NCBI RefSeq assembly: GCF_030272615.1
Contig: NC_081407.1
Location: 441,591,213-441,655,212, forward strand
Reading direction: 5' to 3'
Origin: Cryptomeria japonica
Taxonomy: Eukaryota; Streptophyta; Pinopsida; Cupressales; Cupressaceae
DNA: 64,000 nt
The notes under the pieces were generated by a model. That model was not told where the DNA came from. It ran no database searches and worked only from the letters and a program-made list of their open reading frames with translations. Of this stretch, positions 45,887 through 57,532 are shown piece after piece; the stretch's first letter is position 1; each line of letters starts with the position of its first letter. The translations under genes were made by a program, and so were the position numbers.

Positions 45887-47251
45887 TGTTGGCAATATGG
45901 AGGAATTGATTATGTGTTGCATTGATGTTTTGTCACTAATGTCAGCACTAGTTGTTATGGTTGGTTACTAGTAGAAAGGTTTTGGTTACTAGTAGAAGAA
46001 CTAGTGTTACTAGTAAGCGTTTAAGGTTTTACCGACGGAGCTTTTACTGAGAATTTTTCATAGATTGCAGAAGTGTTGTTGGTGTGACTTCTAGATGGAA
46101 TTCGGGATGCAAAAGATCCTTGATCATGCCTCAACTGATTGGATACATCTCTTTGGTGTGGTGGACCCAGATTAGGTTCGGTACCTATCTAGGTTATGGA
46201 CCAGTATCATGTTAATGAGTTCTCTACACGTTACTAGGATTTTTTATGGATTGGTTAATGTTGTTTTGGTCTAAGTTGACATGGCATATCATTGTAATAT
46301 GGATGTATGTAATGATCTTATTGTAGTATCTTTTAGGTGGCCAACCTAATTGGTTTTAGCCTTAGGGATATATAAATTGATGTAAGATCTCATTGTAGAT
46401 CATGGGAATGAAAAGGCAATGTTCATGGTCATGGAATGAAATATCATATGCAAAGGAGATTTGGTTGATTATAGGTGATCGAATTGGGTTTAAGTGTGTT
46501 GTCATTGATGGAAACCTACCAGCAACCTTGAGGCAACCACCCAGCATTCATCTGGTAAACCACCAACAGGCACCAGCACCGGCAGCGACAACAATGTATA
46601 TCGGCACTCCAGCCAACATGAACAAAGTTTTTTTTATTGTATTTAATTGTAAATATCTTGTGTAAAGTTGACATGGCATATTGTAATAGACTCATATATG
46701 TATGAGATCTTGTAAATCATTTTGATATAGATGATAGATGGACATATGATAGATATGGTAGAAGTGATGAGCAAATATTAAGGTAGATTTTGTATAAGTT
46801 TTATGGTTATAGTATGAGCTTAAACTGGTACTGAACCTGGCATAGTAGATGCTGAATTGTAGTAGTACATTATATTGGATTTTCATAATCCATTTTGTAA
46901 GTCAATGAGACTTCCATTTTGTAGATTGAGCAATGAGCTCTAGGCAGTTGGCCTTACTGCATGTGCAGGCCCCTCTTGTAAGTAATATCCATTCATTGGC
47001 CAGTGAGTGAATATTGTGGATCACAAATACCACTGAGGTTTTTCCAACACCGGGTTTCCTCATTAAACATCTTGTGTTATGGTGTGTTTTCTATATTGTC
47101 TTTAGTGTTCCTATTTACTGCATGAATTCTTGTTTACCGGTACACTGTTTTGGAATGCAAAATACTTAATAAGGTTAAATATACTATTAATCGGTTAGAT
47201 ACTGATTCACCCCCCCTCTCAATATCTTTGAGACTATCATTAATCCTAACA
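45887..47251 (+). repeat. Hybrid LTR: B-type first part, C-type second part
   Basis: 45887-46495 matches the start of the B LTRs. 46496-47251 matches the C LTR from about 30 bp inside its start (compare 52342-53125). The switch is at GGTTTAAGT/GTGTTGTC. It serves as the end of B and the start of C. It could be a chimera made during reverse transcription or a deletion joining two neighbouring elements. Confidence 0.82.
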
Positions 47252-47253
47252 AT

Positions 47254-47265
47254 TGGTATCAGAGC
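47254..47265 (+). other. Primer-binding site of element C (initiator Met tRNA)
   Basis: TGGTATCAGAGC, full match, two bases after the LTR end. Followed by GGTCCTC and AGTCTAACAGCTTGAGGA (47284-47301), the shared leader motif. Confidence 0.95.
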
Positions 47266-47358
47266 CTGGTCCTCTATTTTCAAAAGTCTAACAGCTTGAG
47301 GAATATTTTGACACTGGTATAGATAGAGAACTTAAGAAAGAAATTAGAAGGAGCTCTT

Positions 47359-48430
47359 GTGGACTATGATTCAGAGAAGTTGAAGAATATCCAACTTGAA
47401 GATGATCTGAGAACTCCACAAGAATTCATTCAAGGACTTCGGGAATATCTTACTATTGCTAGAAATAAAATAAAAGAACTTCATGAGAAGATGCAGAGTG
47501 ATGATGATGAAAAGGAAACTGTTAATGATCTTGTAAACAAGATGAGGTAAGATGACTATGAGGAATGAAATGCAAGACCTGACTATGAGATTTTGTAAAG
47601 ATATTGAAGATAGAAAGAAGAATGAAGATGACTTGACTAGGAGACTCAATGATGTTGGAAATGAAAATCTAAGACTCAGTCATGAAAATGACATGTTGAA
47701 GACATATTTGATTCACATGGAACATGATAAAACTGAACTTATGAGACAAAAGGGAATTCTAGAAAATGAGTTCGCTACTGCAAATCAACATAAAGAGAAA
47801 TTCAAGAAAAGTTTAGAAGAACTTGATGATATGCTGAAAAGTCAAAAACCTAATGGCGATACTAATGGACTTGGATTTGAAGTTGGAGAAAGTTCCTGTA
47901 CTGCAAACAATCATGATCATAGTAAACCGGTAAGACAACCTAATGCTTACAAATTTAATGGGAAATGCTTTAGCTATAACAAGTATGGTCATAGAGAAAA
48001 TCAATGTAGATATAGAAACAATCAGAATATTAATGCACCCACCGGTCAATGTTCCAAATGCAATAAAATTGGTCACAATTCAAAAAACTGCAGAATGACT
48101 GTAAGATGTTATGTTTGTGGAAGATTTGGGCACTTATCTAATCAATGTAAAACACAAACCGGCATAGGATATGGAAAGGCTATTCAAAAGAATAATGTGA
48201 CTTGTTATGCTTATAATAAGATTGGACATATTGCAAAATTTTGTAGAAGCATGACTTCACCGCCAAACAATAAAGGACCCAGTTTGAAAGGAAAAGAGAA
48301 GGTTGATGAGGTAAATCAAGAATTTTCAAGACAATGGATTAGAAAGACAAATCAAAATGTTGATGAGACTATTCCTTCACTGGTAGAACAAAGTATTACT
48401 CCACGGGCAGGAGATTCTTCATCCAATTAA
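47359..48430 (+). pseudogene. Element C ORF1: coiled coil plus four CCHC-type knuckles
   Basis: Two frames (47359-47550 and 47552-48430) joined by a shift near 47550. The first two thirds are a charged, heptad-like coiled coil (for example MRFCKDIEDRKKNEDDLTRR). Then come four knuckles: CFSYNKYGHRENQC, CSKCNKIGHNSKNC, CYVCGRFGHLSNQC and CYAYNKIGHIAKFC. In the first and last the second Cys is Tyr, a one-base change. There is no UBN2-type capsid domain as in copia gag. It is colinear with ORF1 of element D, sharing a NGLGFEVGESS-like linker. It probably binds the element's RNA; whether it forms particles is unknown. Confidence 0.78.
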
Positions 48431-48732
48431 GAACTGACCCTTTGGGGGTATTGCGGCAAGTTGAACATCATGCAAATTACCCTTGAGAGATGTTGAGAAG
48501 ATATATTTCTTCTCTACCGATAGATGTGTTAAGTTTCACTTAACCAGTCAGCATTTAATGCAATTGTTGGAAGAAAAGACATTATAAAGCATCAGTTATC
48601 CCTCTTTTTCAATTCACCAAGCATTCAAACTTTCAGAGAGTGTGAAATCCAAGCGAAGGCATCCAAGGCAAAAAAGTGAAGCGATTTCTCTCAAGCACTC
48701 AACCATTATCAAGCCGCTTAAGGTATTTTTCA
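48431..48732 (+). other. Non-coding gap between ORF1 and ORF2 of element C
   Basis: About 300 bp, no frame. The end (48600-48730) resembles a plant 5' UTR in base composition. A separate start for ORF2 is possible, but no promoter element is clear. Confidence 0.4.
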
Positions 48733-51700
48733 ATGGCTTCCTCCTTTGCTTTGGAATTTATTGCAAACCCTACTATTGTGGAAGTTGTGAAATGCCCTAG
48801 GCCCATTTTTAAGATCATTCCCAAGATAGAAAAACAAGATGATTCCATAGGTTCCTTTTCTAAAATTCCAAAAGGCATTGCTTATGCTAAAGACCCTAGA
48901 ATCTATATTCATTGCAATGTTGAGGAATTAGGTTCTAAGGAAATATTGAAGATGTTTAAAATTGTTATCTATGATGAAAATGGAAATGTAAAACCCAAGC
49001 ACAAGGTAATTGAAACTTTAGGTTTTGTGGAAATCTTGGACATCCCTGAATTTCCTAAGGAGGTAGTAAGAATTGTCCTTAGCAGAGTTCATGGAGAATT
49101 TCTTTGGCTAGCTTCTATTTGCAAAATCACCAAAGAAGCAATTAGGGCAGTGACAGGTTTACCCTCCACCGATAGCAGGCTAGATAAGACTAAGAAGGTT
49201 CCTAATAACACTGTCATGACATTAATAGGAGCAACATATGACAGCAGATCCTTGAGAGTAAATGATGTCAATGATGAAAATGTCAGATTCATAAGCATGA
49301 TCTTAGGCTATAAGACCACACATGCAAACCGACTTAACTCAGTATCTAGTCTTTGTATTAAAAGTTCTTATGATATGGCCAATAATGATGCAAAAATAGA
49401 TGTATGTGAGTGGCTAAAGGATGAATTAATAGACAACTTGAAAAAGATAAAAGGAGATAAGAAAGGAATATTTCATTTTGGCAATCTTTTGGTATATCTT
49501 ATGTTATATTTCACAAAAGAAGTTCGCGGTATTGGAAAGAAAGATTTTGGATATGATATATTGGTAGGCAAACAATTGCTAGAAATCTTCATTGGTATGG
49601 GCACTGACAAGGAAAACAATATAACAGAGTACTTCAAAACCTTCAAAGCAAAAATGAAAACAAGGGAGAGACTACCACAGAGTGTAGTGGATAAGTACAA
49701 CAAGGAAATATGTTTTGTAATAAAAAATGATGAAATATGAATGGAAGTAGTTCTTCCTAGAACTGTATGGGTAACTGAAATGGGGTATGAGGCAGATGTA
49801 AATATCATTGAAACTTATGCTAAAGCCTTATTAGAGGAACCTAGAGAGCCAGAAGAAAAAGTTTTTTGGTAGTGTAGAATCAATTGAGAGTGATGTACAG
49901 ACATTGAAACAAAGAAAGAGAAGAGAAAAGTACATAAGAGGTGCATCAAAGCAAGTAAAGGAAATAAAAGAAAATGTCATGAACCTAACTAGAACAAAGG
50001 AAACTGACCTAGAAGGATTGCAACCGGAGGCACATATCTCACCAGTAGGTACATCATCTGATAGTGAGATACCTGCTGAGTTTAAAAGAGTTGATAGGAA
50101 GAGAAAACCTTCACTAGTACCCTCTCCTCCACCCAAGAAAAAAATAACACCAAGGTAGAAGCAACATGCAGTGAGACCTCCGCCAAGGAAGTTGACACCT
50201 AAGAAGAATCAACAACAAATTATACCACCCCTGGATAACTTATTGAGTGAAATCATCGATGAAGGCAACTTGGCAAATGTTAGCAAACTGTATAATACAT
50301 TCACTAATGCAGAAAAGGAAAGCATTGACAACAACATTATTCTACATCTTGACATTTACAAAAAAGTGTTAATAGAAGTTATAAATGATTTGCCTAATGA
50401 ATTGAACAGAAGGTTAGATGCTAAGAGGACTGTAGTTATGGAGATAAATAAGAAACTCAAGATTGAAAAAATACTAGTTGTAGATCTGGTTAACTTTGTA
50501 GAGGAAATTGATGAACTAATTAGTGAAGCTAACAGATCAATTTTTTCTAGTGGACACCGGCATGTAAGCCTAATGGCTGGTAGAGTCAATGAAATTGCAA
50601 AGGAAACATCAAACAAAAGGGATATCTTTTTTGTAGAGAAGGAAAAATAGGAAGAGTTGAATAGACCTAAGAAAACTTTCAAGGTTTATCAAAAGGACAG
50701 AGACAAAGGAAAAGGTAAAGTTGGTGGATTACCAAACATAAAAGTAACTGACAACCTACCACCACCTTTGGTTACTTCACTGGTACATACTGAGGATACA
50801 CTGGCTACTGAAAATGGTTACAAAACACATGAGGATACTAACCCTAAGTCAAAAAAATTGTTTACCATGAACATTGATACTCAGGAAGTGAACATAGTAG
50901 TGGACAAGGATAGCTCTAAGGTAAAAAATAATGTTGCTAACACTAAAAACATTGAGCAATTGACAGAAAATATTGAGGTTAGAATACAAACAAAGCAAAC
51001 AATACATACAGATAAACCTTTGGACAGTGGAACAAATACTTGTAATGTAGATGCTAGCACAGTAAAACCGATAGAGACAGAGATATTGGCAGTGGATAAC
51101 ACAAAGATAACAACAGTAGATAATACAAAGAAACCATCATAGAAACTGGTAGATACACAGGTACACATTGAGACAGTACAAATGATAATCACTGAGAAGC
51201 CCAAACCATTGCTAGTTGAAATGCAAACTCAGACTGATCCATCTGAGGTTGAGACAAGCGAATTTTGCTGCTAGTGCAACAAGCACTAAGATAGTAAAGG
51301 TAGTTGGTCAGACATCTGGTACTTCACAGAGAAAATTCAGACCTACAAATGTGACTGAAGTACTTCTGGACTCATTAAAGAAGATAACAGACTGTAATGC
51401 ATTGGCCTATAAGGCAATTGATGACACTATTCTTATTCTTAAGATGATTGCACCAAAATGCAATTTAGATCAAGTAAAGGATTCTTTAGGATAGTTAGAC
51501 ACATTATCTAAATTCATTTTAGGAAATATTTTAATAGTTGATCAAATAAATGAGGAAACATTCAAAGAGAAAATGGAAAAGGAAATTTTTTTTTTTTTGA
51601 GGAAACAATAAAGAAGTGCATGAAACACATTAACACACTTTTACCGTCACTGAATAAAACAACTCCAGAGTACAAGGAACTATACAGGGACATATGCAAG

Positions 51701-52123
51701 CCACATATGTCAACACAGGATATTGAAAAGAAAATAAGCATAATAGAAAAGGAGATAGATGATATAGTTGATAATATCATTGGTTCATTTGAACCTATAT
51801 CAGTTATTGCGCAAGAGATAGCATGATTTAAGGAGAAGATGGAGAAATTAGAGAAAGAGAAAGAAAGGATCAAGGCAAATGCTAGAGAGCTTAAGCACAA
51901 ACTCAGTCCTAAATTAGATAACCTTATCTCTCTGAGGAAAGAGATCTCTGAGGCATTAATTCAAGGGAAAAAGTCACCGGAGGAGCATATGCATCATCTC
52001 ACTAGTACAATACAAATAACTGAGGCAACCATGAAGGACAACAATAGATTCATACAGAGTTTAAACTTGGTTTTGGCTGACCTATTTCAGATTGTAACCA
52101 ACCGGTTACAAGCTTCAAGGTGA
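48733..52123 (+). pseudogene. Element C ORF2: large protein of unknown function
   Basis: I prefer ATG 48733 because it aligns with the start in element D; 48676 is also in frame. The frame is open to 49740, continues past a TGA, then shifts near 49865; later pieces are 49904-50158, 50171-50650, 50657-51142, 51216-51494, 51620-51826 and 51839-52123. Residues 1-350 look globular, with YIHCNVEELGSKEI, VLSRVHGEFLWLASI and ITKEAIRAVTGLPS, all with counterparts in D. Next comes a PRTVWVTEMGYEA motif, matched in D by PRAFWVPPMGYEA, then basic patches (KRKRREK; PPPKKK) and a long charged, coiled tail. No catalytic motif recognised. The TGLPS segment vaguely recalls plant-mobile-domain proteins, a weak hint only. 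Confidence 0.72.
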
Positions 52124-52312
52124 AATTCTGCACTCATTTGACAATTTTTGACAACCTTTGTCATTGATATCAAAGGGGGAGTAGTAGATAGAGAAAAATG
52201 GCTATTCAGAGGAGATCATCTACTCAAGGGGAGCACACATTTTTGGTAAATTTTTGGACTTCATTTTTGGATTTTTCTCATGAGTGTTGCCATCAATGCC
52301 AAAGGGGGAGAT
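52124..52312 (+). other. 3' non-coding part of element C with two purine tracts
   Basis: Upstream tract TCATTGATATCAAAGGGGGA at 52161-52180; main tract AAAGGGGGAGA at 52301-52311, after GCCATCAATGCC and next to the LTR. Confidence 0.82.
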
Positions 52313-53125
52313 TGTTGGAATTCTACACTCTAGTGAGAAATGATGGTGTTGTCATTCATGGAAACCTACCGGCAACCTTCAAGCAACCACCTGACATTCA
52401 TTTGGTAAACCATCGGCAGGCACCGACACCGGCAGACACTTCACCTGCAACGACAACAATGTATACCGACACTCCAACTGACCGGAACAAAGTTTTATTT
52501 ATTGTATTTAATTGTAAATATCTTTTGTAAAGCCGACATGGAATATTGTAATAGACTCATATATGTATGAGATCTTGTAAATCATTTTGATATAGATGAT
52601 GGATGGACATATGATGGATATGGTAGAAGTGATGAGCGAATATTAAGGCAGATTTTGTATAAGGTTTATGGTTATAGTAATTGCTTAAACTGGTACTGAA
52701 CCTGGCATAGCGAATGCTGAATTGTGGCAATACATTATATTGGATTTTCATAATCCATTTTGTAAGTCAGTGAGACTTCCATTTTGTAGATTGAGAAGTG
52801 ATCTCTAGGCAGTTGGCCTTCCTGCATGTGCAGGCCCCTCTTGTAAGTAATATCCATTCATTGGCTAGTGAGTGAATATTGTGGGTCACAAATCCCATCG
52901 AGGTTTTTCCCACACTGGGTTTCCTCGTTAAACATCTTGTGTTATGGTGTGTTATCTATGTTGTCTTTACTGTTCCTATTTACTACATTAATTCTTATTT
53001 ACCGATACACTATTTTGGAATGCAAAATACTTAATAAGGTTAAATATACTGTTAACTGGTTAGATACTGATTCACCCCCCCCCCCCCCCCTCTCAGTATC
53101 TTTGGGACTATAATTAATCCTAACA
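52313..53125 (+). repeat. 3' LTR of element C
   Basis: 813 bp. Contains CGAGGTTTTTCCCACACTGGG near 52900 and an 18-base C run near 53076 before TCTCAG. The end CCTAACA is followed by GGGTA. Confidence 0.9.
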
Positions 53126-55345
53126 GGGTAAGGGACATTTTTAGCCTTGTAACCACTCACATGTGATTGTTGAGTCACTTCAAAAGTGGGTTTTCCAAGA
53201 TGGACGAAAATTCAACTTTTTGAAGATTGATCCTTGCTAAGACAACCTTCCATTTCAGTGATTGATTCTCTTCCCCACCTTACACTTACCTTTTCATTTT
53301 CTTCTTTTAGAAACCATGTAAGAGGGTTGGGAAGACCAACCTATGATCTCTCACCATCCTTTTCCAAGGAAGTTGGAAGATGTGAGGAGAGTTCTACTTA
53401 GGAGGAGAAAAATTCTAACTTAGATTTTCATTACCCACTCTTCAATCTTGGAGATCAAGAGTTTTGAAGGATTTAAAAATTTAGAAATAAAAAATGGCTA
53501 AGGGAAGCTTGTAGCTAGTTGGATCTCTTGATTTGTCTTGGGTTGGAAGCTCTCCATCACCACAATCCATTTGCAGGAGTTGAGGTTTGTATATGGTACC
53601 CTTAGAATTTAAATGTGTTTTCTTGTTGTTTTGTTTTTAAATCTTCATGTTTTAAAAGGTGTTTGTGTGTGATTTAAGAGTCTTGATCTATTGTGATTTT
53701 GATGTGTTGTTGCATATTTTTGTATGCTTTTCATATGGTTGTGTTTATGGGAGTTAAAGACCACACTTACCCTTGGGAGGGCAAAGAAGTGTTGGGGTGT
53801 AGAGATCTCTTCCGGGAACAAAGGGAAACTTGGATTTGGGATCCTTGCTATATTTTATTATTTTATTTCTATAAATTTGGGGGCCATAAGGAGGGTTTGG
53901 AATTTTTGCGTTTGGGGGTCATAAGGGGTTTTGTTTTGGGTCATGAGAGAATAAGAGAGAGGTTGTTGTTTTTTATGAAATTTAATGGTTAATATTATGG
54001 AGGTATTTGTTGCTCATTATTTTGATAGATCTCCCCTTTGATTTGTTCCACCTTCACCCCTATGTTTCAAGTCATATTTTGACTTTGTGCAAGCTTAGGA
54101 AAAAGGGATTTTTTGTGTTAAATTTCTATGTTGTGGAAATTTAATTTTTATGTGTGTAAGCATGGTTGTAACATATTTGGTATCTAGTTCTCCCAAGCTC
54201 GAGGGTGGCCTCTTGAAGGCCTAGGTTGGGGGTGAGCCTCCATTGTCACCTATACATATTTTTGTATTGCATGACTACATGAAGATGAGATGCATACTCC
54301 TAGGAAAGAGAAAAAAGTTTCAAATCTATGTGCAGAAAGAAAGGAGGAGAATGTTTACTATTCTATATGTCTTAATGATTTTTAGCATGTGTGTTATTTC
54401 CCCTAAGTCTAAGAGAAAGTTGTGGACTAAGGATGTAACTACCATTTTGTTTGTATTTCTACCTATACTTTCTTCATTTAGTTGCATAACTATATTGTGA
54501 AAACAAATACACTTGTTACTCCATTATTCTTATCATTGTGTTCACAAAAAGCTATGTATCAAAGAAATGTATATCCTTACTTCCCGTTGTTGTTCAATCA
54601 TCTATTAGTAAGGAAATGTAATAAAGGAAATTAATTTTCTCTACTCTCCATCTATTATAGTCTCCTGTTTAAAAGGAAAAACAAGGTTGAGAATGAAAAT
54701 TTGAAAATAATATCTCCTCATTAGCATTAGGTTGTTCATTTTAGATGTTAGTTTAGCAAAAGAGTTTAAGGAATCTGTATTTTTATTACAAGCATTACTT
54801 CATTCTGTCTAAACTCTTAGTTTGATTTAATTCCAATGGAAAACTTAGCAAGAAGAAAATCTTCCTACAAATCTGTGTTTTAATGCATAGCTAAGTTAAA
54901 ATAGAAACATATAAAAACCTAAATATGCTCCTATGCATTAGCTCTAATTTAAACTAACATAGAGAGATTTTGTTACAAAATAATAGAATGGAAATACATT
55001 TCACTTTCTGTCATCATTTAAAGAATTTTAGTATTTGAGTTAGAAAAGTATTCTTGCAAAACAAACATTAGGAGAGAATGAGATAACTTGAGCATTACAC
55101 TAGTTGCACATGAGACACTTGTGAATCTGGAAATATATTAAAAAAAAAGAGTAGAAGTTATTCATATCACTATAGGAATGTTAAAGAAAAAATAAATATA
55201 CATATATATTTATATAAAAATATATATATATATATATATACATGTATATTTAACCCAAATCCACCATTATAACAATCTGGGAAAGAAAGAGATTTAAAAC
55301 TTAGAACAAAATAAACTAGAATATGATCCTTGTTAACATATTTAC
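53126..55345. repeat. Unclassified long repeat, copy 2 (truncated by element C)
   Basis: Matches 36204-38420 of copy 1; the first 1.1 kb of copy 1 has no counterpart here. No supported gene. Includes a TA-rich tract at about 55190-55245. Confidence 0.75.
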
Positions 55346-55519
55346 ATGAAAGAGTATATGTATATGTGAACATATTTATATTTCAAAAAGAAGGGGTTTG
55401 ATTTCTGAACCCATCCCAATCTAAGAATAATAACAAAATAACAAACTAACAAAACCTAAACAAAAAAAACAAAATAACAAAAAAAATAATAATAACATGG
55501 GTTGATGGGTGGGGGAGCC
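55346..55519. other. A-rich spacer
   Basis: Low-complexity AAC/AAT-rich sequence around 55420-55500. Nothing coding. Confidence 0.6.
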
Positions 55520-55755
55520 ATAAATCCACCCCACGCCACCATAGTGGGGAGTGACCCCCAGGGGTGACACAACCGCCATTGTGGTTCATGTCCCATAGGG
55601 GCAACGCGGCTGCCACTGTGGGCCGTGTCCCACAGGGGTGACGTGGTCGCCACTGTGGGTCACGTCCCACAGTGGACGACATTACCGCCACTGTGGGTCA
55701 CATCCCACAGTGGACGACATGACCACCACTATGGGTGACCCACAGGGAGCTCGAC
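55520..55755. repeat. GC-rich 38-bp tandem repeat with palindromic units
   Basis: About five units, periods 37-38 bp (units begin near 55575, 55612, 55649, 55687 and 55725). The best units contain a perfect hairpin: CCACTGTGGG, six bases, CCCACAGTGG (55650-55675 and 55688-55713). Sharply richer in GC than its surroundings. Open frames across it on both strands are by-products of the repeat. Confidence 0.9.
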
Positions 55756-56040
55756 CCCCCCTTCAACCCTCTCCACTCACACCTGTCGTGATCATCATCA
55801 CCGCTGCCTCACGATTTTTGGCCCATGCAAAAAAGGAAGATAGAAAAAAAATACAAGGTGGAAGCCCTAACTTATTTAAGAGTTAGGGCAAAGTTTTAAA
55901 AAGGGGGGAAATTTAAAATGGTATAAAAATAAAGTTTAGTGTTTCTAATTTTTAATAGAGTTAACATTTTAATTATATATGTATGCATGTGTATGGGGTG
56001 TTATTTTTTAACATTAAATTTGAGATAATTATAGTGCTAC
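55756..56040. other. Spacer without recognised features
   Basis: AT-rich except its first 60 bases. I see no gene or repeat here. Confidence 0.5.
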
Positions 56041-56047
56041 ATGTGTG

Positions 56048-56078
<31 letters not shown>

Positions 56079-56237
56079 GTATGTATATGTATATGTATGT
56101 ATATATGTGTGTATATATGTATATGTATATGTATGTATATATATGTATATACATATATACATACATATACATATACATATATAAATATAAATATATATAT
56201 ATTTATATGTATATATATCTATATATATATATATATA
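56041..56237. repeat. Compound TG/TA/GTAT microsatellite
   Basis: (TG)n followed by interrupted TA and TATG runs up to the edge of element D. Reading frames full of Tyr, Ile, Cys and Met on both strands are artefacts of the repeat. Confidence 0.95.
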
Positions 56238-57474
56238 TGTTGGCATTCTGATACTGTTTTGTATGACCGGTAAATAGTATGGGTGTCATTGTTGGCAACA
56301 TCATCTCCTTAGTCTTCAGAGTTCATCGCCAGTAAGTAGACCGACAAGTAGTGAGTAGACCGACAAGCAGTGAGTAGACCGGCAAGCAGTGAGTAGACCG
56401 GCACAAAAAAGGTTCACCAGCTAAGCAAAGAATAGACCAGTATACAAGAGGAAACCAGATAGATAGTTTTTGATCGGTACACCGGAAGAGTTGGTAACCG
56501 ACAGACTGGTAACGTTCAGTTACAACTAGCTAAATCGAGAGTCTTCTCTCAGTCAGCCGGCAAACTTATCAGCATGTTTGACTATGTTGATAGAGATTCT
56601 TGTATGATTTTAGAGGCATAATTTAAGGCCTAACAACGTGATTTTGAAAGGTATGTTTAGGAGGAAAAGTTGGTGATAGACTAAAAGGGTCTATAAATAC
56701 ACATATCTTATTCTTGATATGGTTGTTGTCAAGGTGATTGAAGATTATGTGATATTGGACATAGGGGGAGTTTAAGAGTTTGCAAAGCCGAATGATAGAA
56801 GACCGGTAGATTGGAGTTTTATAGAGTTGTGACTCAAGTGACAGAGGACCGACAGTGTGATATTCAAGGATCAACAAATCAGTAGAAGGTAGAATTGATA
56901 GTGCATTCAAGAGATCATAGTTGTGTAGAATAGACACAACCGATGTAAATCTAGTGTGATCTGACCAAGCTAATGAGTAGCAATTTTAGTAGATCATCTA
57001 TATGTTTCTTTCTAACAATTGCAGCATAAATCCCTTAACTAGGTGGTATTTAACATGTCCCATTATAAAAATCCCTAAACTGGGTGACATCTTAACTAAT
57101 GTTCTAAGTCCTCTAGCCAGGCTACGTTTAACAGGGTAAAGGCACTAACTAGCCTTGTTCAAAATCCCTTAATCGGGTGGCACCTAATAGTGTCTTTGTA
57201 ATCTCCTAACAGTGTTGCCTCTTAACCAGATGTACTCTAGAAGAGTACAAATTTTGTGAGTTCCTACTCACACCGTGGTTTTCTCCCTATTGGGTTTCCA
57301 TGAGATAAATCTGTGTGTCCTTGTATATCTTTTCAAGTATGCTTAATCTTCTGCAATAAATGTTTACATTGGTGAATGGTTAATTAGTTCAAACTTAAAG
57401 TAAAAGTTTCAATTAGCTAAAACCGGTAATGTACTAATTCACCCCTCCCCTCTCAGTATCGGTTGGGACTAACA
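56238..57474 (+). repeat. 5' LTR of element D
   Basis: 1,237 bp, TGTTGGCATTCTG...GGGACTAACA. Contains a 19-bp tandem repeat (unit AGTAGACCGGCAAGCAGTG, about 3.5 copies, 56334-56404). Further on is CGTGGTTTTCTCCCTATTGGG near 57273 and the C-rich TTCACCCCTCCCCTCTCAG near its end. Confidence 0.9.
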
Positions 57475-57476
57475 AT

Positions 57477-57488
57477 TAGTATCAGAGC
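57477..57488 (+). other. Primer-binding site of element D (one mismatch)
   Basis: TAGTATCAGAGC, one G to A change from the initiator-Met site. The leader CTTGAGGATAAAGATC follows at 57518-57533, overlapping the ORF1 start codon region. Confidence 0.85.
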
Positions 57489-57532
57489 TCAGTTCCTCTG
57501 AAGTGAAGCTTGAAAACTTGAGGATAAAGATC

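Larger units (their letters stand above)
40200..46495 (+). mobile_element. Copia element B (plus strand), decayed
   Basis: LTR 40200-41295, primer site 41298-41309 (TGGTATCAGATC), gag, protease, integrase, RT, RNase H to 45549, purine tract 45875-45885, then 3' LTR from 45887, which after about 610 bp changes into the LTR of element C. All coding parts have stops or shifts. The proteins are close in style to the nested copia and to the 33804-35116 fragment. Confidence 0.85.
46496..53125 (+). mobile_element. Non-autonomous copia-like element C (no pol)
   Basis: 5' LTR is the C part of the hybrid (46496-47251), 3' LTR 52313-53125 (813 bp, TGTTGGAATTC...ATCCTAACA). Initiator-Met primer site at 47254-47265, purine tract at 52301-52311. 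Between them lie ORF1 (47359-48430) and a long ORF2 (48733-52123), with no protease, integrase, RT or RNase H motif anywhere. The primer site, leader motif, LTR motif and double purine tract are like those of element B, which suggests mobilisation by a copia helper. Right flank GGGTA continues into the unclassified repeat. Confidence 0.82.

Noticed and set aside
55446-55691. Short Trp/Pro/Gly-rich frames on both strands
   Set aside because: By-products of the 38-bp GC-rich tandem repeat.
55983-56273. Open frames on both strands rich in Tyr, Ile, Cys and Met
   Set aside because: They are translations of the TG/TA microsatellite; composition is dictated by the repeat.
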